A program made the position numbers and the translations under genes. Of a stretch of DNA of 19,176 nucleotides, positions 15,176 through 19,176 are shown piece after piece. The notes under the pieces are model-generated. The model had not been told where the DNA came from, did no database searches, and was given only the letters and a program-made list of their open reading frames with translations. The DNA comes from Acidithiobacillus sp. Its GTDB lineage: Bacteria > Pseudomonadota > Gammaproteobacteria > Acidithiobacillales > Acidithiobacillaceae. The first letter of the stretch is position 1, and each line of letters starts with the position of its first letter. The DNA lies in NCBI GenBank assembly GCA_028065135.1, contig JAPTWR010000090.1, positions 1-19,176 on the forward strand. Reading direction: 5' to 3'.

Positions 15176-15628
15176 TTGACGGCAGAACGCGGCGATCCCA
15201 CCGCGCTGGCGCTACGGTGGCTGGCGCGTCGGGAATATGGACGTCTGGAGTTGCGTGACAAGCTGCTCCGCGCGGGATGTGACGCAGGGGACGTGGCGCT
15301 GGCGCTGGACGCACTCGTCGCTGCCGGCTATCAGGATGACGCGCGTTATGCGGAAATGCTCACCCGTACCCGCGTGCGTCAGGGGCACGGGCCGTTGCGC
15401 TTGCGTCAGGACTTGCAGCGGGCGGGGGTGGAAGCTACCGCAGACCCCGAGATTAACTGGCTGGTGCAGGCGCAGGCGGTCTGTCAGAAGCGTTTTGGCG
15501 ATACAGTGCCAGCAGATGCCAAAGATTATGTCCGGCGTGCCCGTTTTCTGGCGGGACGGGGATTTACCGGAGAGACGATTCGCCGGGTGTTGGCCGCCAG
15601 TAGAGAAAGGGATTTTTCTGCGGATTGA
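15176..15628 (+). CDS. recX: RecA regulatory protein RecX
   Basis: The 150-residue protein has the three-helix repeats of RecX: LRWLARREYGRLELRDKLL, then ALDALVAAGYQDDARYAEML with RTRVRQGHGPLRLRQDLQ, and a third repeat ending FLAGRGFTGETIRRVL. RecX binds RecA filaments and limits their activity. The start appears to be TTG directly after the recA TAA, with no gap and no clear ribosome binding site; no in-frame ATG or GTG fits better, so translation probably depends on ribosomes ending recA. This would keep RecX far below RecA. Confidence 0.92.
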   Translation: MTAERGDPTALALRWLARREYGRLELRDKLLRAGCDAGDVALALDALVAAGYQDDARYAEMLTRTRVRQGHGPLRLRQDLQRAGVEATADPEINWLVQAQAVCQKRFGDTVPADAKDYVRRARFLAGRGFTGETIRRVLAASRERDFSAD

Positions 15629-15631
15629 CAG

Positions 15632-15660
15632 CGGGTGAGGGGGCGAGAAACCCTCGCCCG
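15632..15660 (+). promoter_or_regulatory. Two mutually exclusive hairpins between recX and alaS
   Basis: GGGCGAG (15641-15647) can pair with CTCGCCC (15653-15659) around AAACC. Alternatively CGGGTGAGGG (15632-15641) can pair with CCCTCGCCCG (15651-15660), ten base pairs with one G-T, around a nine-base loop. Both use the same right arm, so only one forms at a time. The following bases are A-rich (GAGACAAAAACAC), without a T run, so this is not an ordinary terminator. Confidence 0.45.
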
Positions 15661-15697
15661 GAGACAAAAACACTTTATCTTTAACAACGGAAGACCG

Positions 15698-18331
15698 ATG
15701 CACGCGCAAGCCATTCGCCAAGCTTTTCTGGAGTATTTTGTGGAGCAGGGGCACCAGATCGTACCCTCCAGCCCGCTGATTCCCCGTAATGATCCGACCC
15801 TGCTGTTCACCAATGCCGGTATGGTGCCCTTCAAGGACGTGTTTCTCGGTCTGGAAACCCGTCCCTACCGGCGCGCCGTCTCCTCACAGCGCTGTATGCG
15901 CGCGGGCGGCAAGCACAACGATCTGGAGAATGTCGGCTATACAGCGCGGCACCATACCTTTTTCGAAATGCTGGGCAACTTCTCTTTTGGCGATTATTTC
16001 AAGCGTGAAGTGATCGGTTTTGCCTGGCGTTTCCTCACCGAACGTCTGGACCTGCCGCCGGAAAAGCTCTGGATTACGGTTTACGAAGAGGATGATGAGG
16101 CGGCTGACATCTGGATTAACGAGATCGGCATTGATCCCGCGCGCCTCTCCCGCTGTGGCGAGAAGGATAACTTCTGGAGCATGGGTGACACCGGCCCTTG
16201 TGGCCCCTGCTCAGAGATTTTCTATGACCACGGCCCCCACATTCCCGGTGGCCCTCCGGGCAGTCCGGAGGCGGATGGCGATCGCTATATCGAAATCTGG
16301 AATCTGGTCTTCATGCAGTTTGACCGGGACAGCAACGGCGCCCTGACCCCTCTGCCCAAACCCTCCGTCGATACCGGCATGGGTCTGGAGCGCCTCGCGG
16401 CCGTGCTCCAGGGCGTACATAACAACTATGACACCGACCTCTTCAAACCGCTGATCGCCGCGGCGGCGCAACTTTGTGGCAAGGCATATGGCCGCGACAT
16501 GGCGACGGACATCAGCTTGCGGGTGCTGGCGGATCACATCCGCGCCTGCAGCTTTCTCATCACCGATGGCGTCCTGCCCGCCAATGAAGGCCGCGGCTAT
16601 GTGCTGCGCCGCATTATTCGTCGCGCCGTGCGGCATGGCCGCAAGCTGGGCATGGAGACCGTATTTTTTCATCAACTGGTGGCGCCGCTGGTGGCGGAGA
16701 TGGGCAGCGCTTTCCCTGAGTTCACGCGGGCACAGCGCGAAGTCGAGCGCGCTCTGGAGCGTGAGGAAACCCGCTTCCGGGAAACGCTGGAGCGCGGACT
16801 GAGTCTGCTGGAAGAGGCCATTGCAGGCCTGGCAGCGGGTGCCGCCATTCCCGGCGAGATCATTTTCCGGCTCGCGGATACCTTTGGTTTCCCCGTCGAT
16901 CTGACCGCCGATATCGCCCGCGAGCGCGATCTGATCATGGATATGGGGGGTTACGAGGCGGCCATGGCTACGCAGCGCAGCCGTTCCCGTGCCGCCTGGG
17001 CGGGCAGCGGTGAGATCAAAACGGAACGGGTGTATCACGATCTGGCCATGCGTTTGCCGGCTACCGGATTCACCGGCTATACGGCCTGTGCGGGTGAAGG
17101 AAAAATACTGGCGCTGATCCGCGATGGCGAAGAGGTGGCTTTCCTCGAAGCAGGGGATGTGGGTGCGGTTATTCTCGACCGGACGCCTTTTTACGGGGAG
17201 TCCGGCGGGCAGGCGGGGGATCGTGGCGAACTCCAGTCGGATGGTGCCCTGTTTGCCGTGACTGATACGCAAAAGCCCATGGGCCACCTGCATGTGCATT
17301 TGGGGCGTTTGACATCCGGTCGTCTGCAGGTTGGCGATGCGGTGCTCGCCGGTGTGGACGAAGTGGGGCGTCGGGCGACGGCAGCGCATCATTCCGCGAC
17401 CCATCTGCTCCACGCCGCCCTGCGCAACGTTCTCGGCAGCCACGTGCAGCAGAAGGGTTCGCTGGTCAATCCGGAGCGGCTGCGTTTCGACTTCAGTCAG
17501 CCGGAGCCGGTGACGGCCGCGCAGTTGCGGGAGATCGAGCGCGTGGTCAACGCCGCCATCCGCAACAATGTCGGCGCAGAAACCCGGGTGCTGCCCATTG
17601 CCGAAGCGCAGGCCCTGGGTGCCATGGCCCTCTTCGGCGAGAAGTACGGTGATGAGGTGCGGGTGGTGCGCATGGGAGATTTCTCCATGGAGCTCTGTGG
17701 CGGCACCCATGTGGAGTCGCTGGGGGATATGGGCGTATTCAAGATCCTCAGCGAAAGCGGCGTGGCGGCGGGCATCCGGCGTATTGAAGCCGTCGCCGGC
17801 GCGGTAGCGCTAGAAGTTATTCAGCGCGATGAAGAACGCCTGCAAGCGGCAGCCGGACTGTTGAAAGTCGCTCCTGCAGAGCTTGATCAACGTCTGGCAC
17901 AAACCCTGGAGCGCCTGCGCCAGTTAGAAAAGGAGCTGGAAAAGGTCAAGCGGGATGAAGCCGCCAGAGCGGGTGCCGATCTTGCCGCACAGGCCGAGGA
18001 CGTAGGCGGAGTGCCGGTGTTGATCAGGCGCCTGGAGGGGATGGACGGCAAAGCCTTGCGCGATGCCCTGGATCGCCTGCGCAGTCAGTTACCTGACGGC
18101 GTCATCGTCCTTGCCGGAGTGGAAGGGGAAAAAGTGGCGTTGATTGCCGGCGTCGGTAAGGCGTTGAGCGGACGCATTCACGCCGGAGATCTGGTGAATA
18201 CCGTGGCACAGCCGTTGGGTGGCAAGGGCGGTGGGCGTCCGGAACTGGCGCAGGCCGGGGCCGGCAATCCGGCGGCCTTAGATGCCGCCCTCAACGCCGC
18301 CCGCGACTGGGTCAGAGGTGAACTCGGTTAG
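15698..18331 (+). CDS. alaS: Alanyl-tRNA synthetase
   Basis: ATG at 15698 gives 877 residues (E. coli 876) and begins with the family start [14 protein letters not shown]; the frame is open 21 codons farther but that part is not conserved. It attaches alanine to tRNA-Ala and clears mischarged tRNA. Class II catalytic domain: [54 protein letters not shown], and [13 protein letters not shown]. Editing domain with the zinc site His565, His569 (HHSATH), Cys667 and His671 (CGGTH). C-terminal DHHA1 domain ending in [15 protein letters not shown] short GGAAG ribosome binding site lies just before the start. recA-recX-alaS is a classic proteobacterial order. Confidence 0.99.
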   Translation: MHAQAIRQAFLEYFVEQGHQIVPSSPLIPRNDPTLLFTNAGMVPFKDVFLGLETRPYRRAVSSQRCMRAGGKHNDLENVGYTARHHTFFEMLGNFSFGDYFKREVIGFAWRFLTERLDLPPEKLWITVYEEDDEAADIWINEIGIDPARLSRCGEKDNFWSMGDTGPCGPCSEIFYDHGPHIPGGPPGSPEADGDRYIEIWNLVFMQFDRDSNGALTPLPKPSVDTGMGLERLAAVLQGVHNNYDTDLFKPLIAAAAQLCGKAYGRDMATDISLRVLADHIRACSFLITDGVLPANEGRGYVLRRIIRRAVRHGRKLGMETVFFHQLVAPLVAEMGSAFPEFTRAQREVERALEREETRFRETLERGLSLLEEAIAGLAAGAAIPGEIIFRLADTFGFPVDLTADIARERDLIMDMGGYEAAMATQRSRSRAAWAGSGEIKTERVYHDLAMRLPATGFTGYTACAGEGKILALIRDGEEVAFLEAGDVGAVILDRTPFYGESGGQAGDRGELQSDGALFAVTDTQKPMGHLHVHLGRLTSGRLQVGDAVLAGVDEVGRRATAAHHSATHLLHAALRNVLGSHVQQKGSLVNPERLRFDFSQPEPVTAAQLREIERVVNAAIRNNVGAETRVLPIAEAQALGAMALFGEKYGDEVRVVRMGDFSMELCGGTHVESLGDMGVFKILSESGVAAGIRRIEAVAGAVALEVIQRDEERLQAAAGLLKVAPAELDQRLAQTLERLRQLEKELEKVKRDEAARAGADLAAQAEDVGGVPVLIRRLEGMDGKALRDALDRLRSQLPDGVIVLAGVEGEKVALIAGVGKALSGRIHAGDLVNTVAQPLGGKGGGRPELAQAGAGNPAALDAALNAARDWVRGELG

Positions 18332-18354
18332 TTCCGACTCCGCCGCGATCCTTG

Positions 18355-18936
18355 TCAGTGAGGACCGTGACCTTGGTCATGACCGTTATGGCCTCGACCC
18401 GGTCCACCACGATCCTCCGGTCGCTGCGCAGGTCCGTGGCCTTCTGGTCCCCGAAAAGCGCCAGGCGCCCGCTGCTCTGGTCCGCGATAGCGCGGCGGTT
18501 GTGGACGTTCCGCTGGTCGGAAATGGCGCCATTGCGGATCGCGATAATGGCGGCCGACGTCGCGCTGAATATTCTGCCAGTCGCGGTGATCCCAACGGCG
18601 GAGCGCGGGCGGAGGCGCGACAATAGGACGCCAGGGCCCACGATAGCCCGGCCCGGCCCACCAGCGATTCCCGTAATAGTAATAATAAGTTGAGCCCAGA
18701 TAGAAAATGGGTTGAGGGGTGCCATAGGCCGCATAGACCCCCAGATTGCTCAGCCATATCATCAGAGGTGGTGCGGCGATGGTTGCGGGCGGGTAACCCG
18801 GCGCTGCATATATGGGCTGCGTTCCAATATTTAACTGAATATCCACAGGGGACGCACTGGCCCCAGTGACTGCTGTTCCGGCATATAGGATGGCGCCGGA
18901 CACTAACCAGACGAGGTGACGTTGTGGCCATTTCAT
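18355..18936 (-). CDS. Secreted protein with Tyr run and Pro/Gly/His/Arg-rich tail
   Basis: The 193-residue product begins with a cleavable signal peptide (basic MKWPQRH, hydrophobic core, ending GASA before SPVDI, near residue 28). The mature N-terminal half has hydrophobic and aromatic stretches, including STYYYYYGNRWW and YAAPGYPPATIAAPP. The last 90 residues are low complexity, rich in Arg, Pro, Gly, Asp and His, ending in GHNGHDQGHGPH. GGAGG lies nine bases before the ATG. It starts 28 bases after the lytic transglycosylase stop, so the two are probably co-transcribed, and it converges on alaS with only 23 bases between. Small proteins with YYY and RW motifs and polar tails occur in the periplasm of many proteobacteria, generally with unknown function. 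Its role here is unknown; cell-wall association or metal binding through the His-rich end is only a guess. Confidence 0.75.
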   Translation of the reverse strand: MKWPQRHLVWLVSGAILYAGTAVTGASASPVDIQLNIGTQPIYAAPGYPPATIAAPPLMIWLSNLGVYAAYGTPQPIFYLGSTYYYYYGNRWWAGPGYRGPWRPIVAPPPALRRWDHRDWQNIQRDVGRHYRDPQWRHFRPAERPQPPRYRGPEQRAPGAFRGPEGHGPAQRPEDRGGPGRGHNGHDQGHGPH

Positions 18937-18964
18937 GATGGTTGCCTCCGCAGGAAATAACGAT

Positions 18965-19176
18965 TCATCGTGTCTGGCTCATTATTGCGCCAAGACGCCA
19001 TTGCGGCCAGATGGTTTGGGGGGCTTGGTCTAAAATGGCGGCATAGACAACGGTGTTGGTCAGCACGCTCTGCACATAGTGGCGGGTCTGTTGGAAGGGG
19101 ATATTCGCGGTGAAAATCGGACCGGCCCATGGTCCCGGGGGTGGTGTCCAACGGTTCAGCCAGCGTTGTGGTGCGC
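18965..19176 (-). CDS. C-terminus of soluble lytic murein transglycosylase (partial)
   Basis: The minus-strand frame is open to the window edge, 69 codons before its TGA at 18965-18967. The residues ANIPFQQTRHYVQSVL (33 residues or so from the visible start) then NTVVYAAILDQ match the Slt70-type C-terminal end IPFxETRxYVxxVLxxxVxY, which follows the catalytic SLT domain. Such enzymes cut peptidoglycan strands in the periplasm. The catalytic glutamate and the rest lie outside the window. An overlapping frame at 18933-19151 is a shadow. Confidence 0.75.
   Translation of the reverse strand, partial: APQRWLNRWTPPPGPWAGPIFTANIPFQQTRHYVQSVLTNTVVYAAILDQAPQTIWPQWRLGAIMSQTR

Noticed and set aside
16211..17710. 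499-codon open frame on the minus strand within alaS
   Set aside because: It is antisense to the conserved catalytic and editing domains of alaS; long antisense frames are common in GC-rich genes and this one has no recognisable domain.

Overview
This window looks like chromosomal DNA of a gammaproteobacterium-like acidophile, most probably an Acidithiobacillus. The block thiL-pgpA-cinA-recA-recX-alaS, the run gluQ-sfsA-map-glnD-hflD, a System II cytochrome c maturation gene and a CtaG-like membrane protein together suggest this. The genus is an inference from remembered gene order and protein style, not from a database match.

Left part (1 to about 4700) is visibly AT-richer and loosely packed. 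It begins with the last 39 codons of a CcsB/ResC-type cytochrome c assembly protein. A perfect hairpin follows, then a small DsrE-family protein, and on the other strand a DsbG-like thioredoxin-fold lipoprotein with a possible small lipoprotein gene before it. Next is about 0.9 kb with no confident gene, including a probable decayed reading frame with a one-base shift. Then come an unrecognised lipoprotein with a promoter carrying two TATAAT boxes, another gene-poor stretch with a GC-rich patch, and a polytopic CtaG-like protein that lacks the usual histidines of its family. The theme of this part is the cell envelope: haem, thiol and sulfur chemistry and lipoproteins.

Middle part (4705 to 11523). 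A 339-residue cytoplasmic protein of unknown function starts at a GTG with a strong ribosome binding site and converges on a tight leftward cluster: gluQ (tRNA-Asp queuosine modification), sfsA, map (methionine aminopeptidase), glnD (PII uridylyltransferase) and hflD. Gaps are 2 to about 75 bases, so this is likely one operon.

Right part (11585 to 18331) runs rightward. thiL, pgpA and cinA overlap one another and form an operon. The cinA product has the PncC amidohydrolase domain at its C-terminus but an unfamiliar N-terminus. recA follows after 200 bases holding a good sigma-70-like promoter and a possible leader ORF. recX begins with TTG directly after the recA stop, and alaS follows after a segment that can fold into two competing hairpins.

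The right end (18355 to 19176) is leftward: the C-terminus of a soluble lytic transglycosylase, then a secreted protein with a Tyr run and a tail rich in Pro, Gly, His and Arg, converging on alaS. I see no tRNA, rRNA, CRISPR array, intact insertion sequence or clear new defence system.
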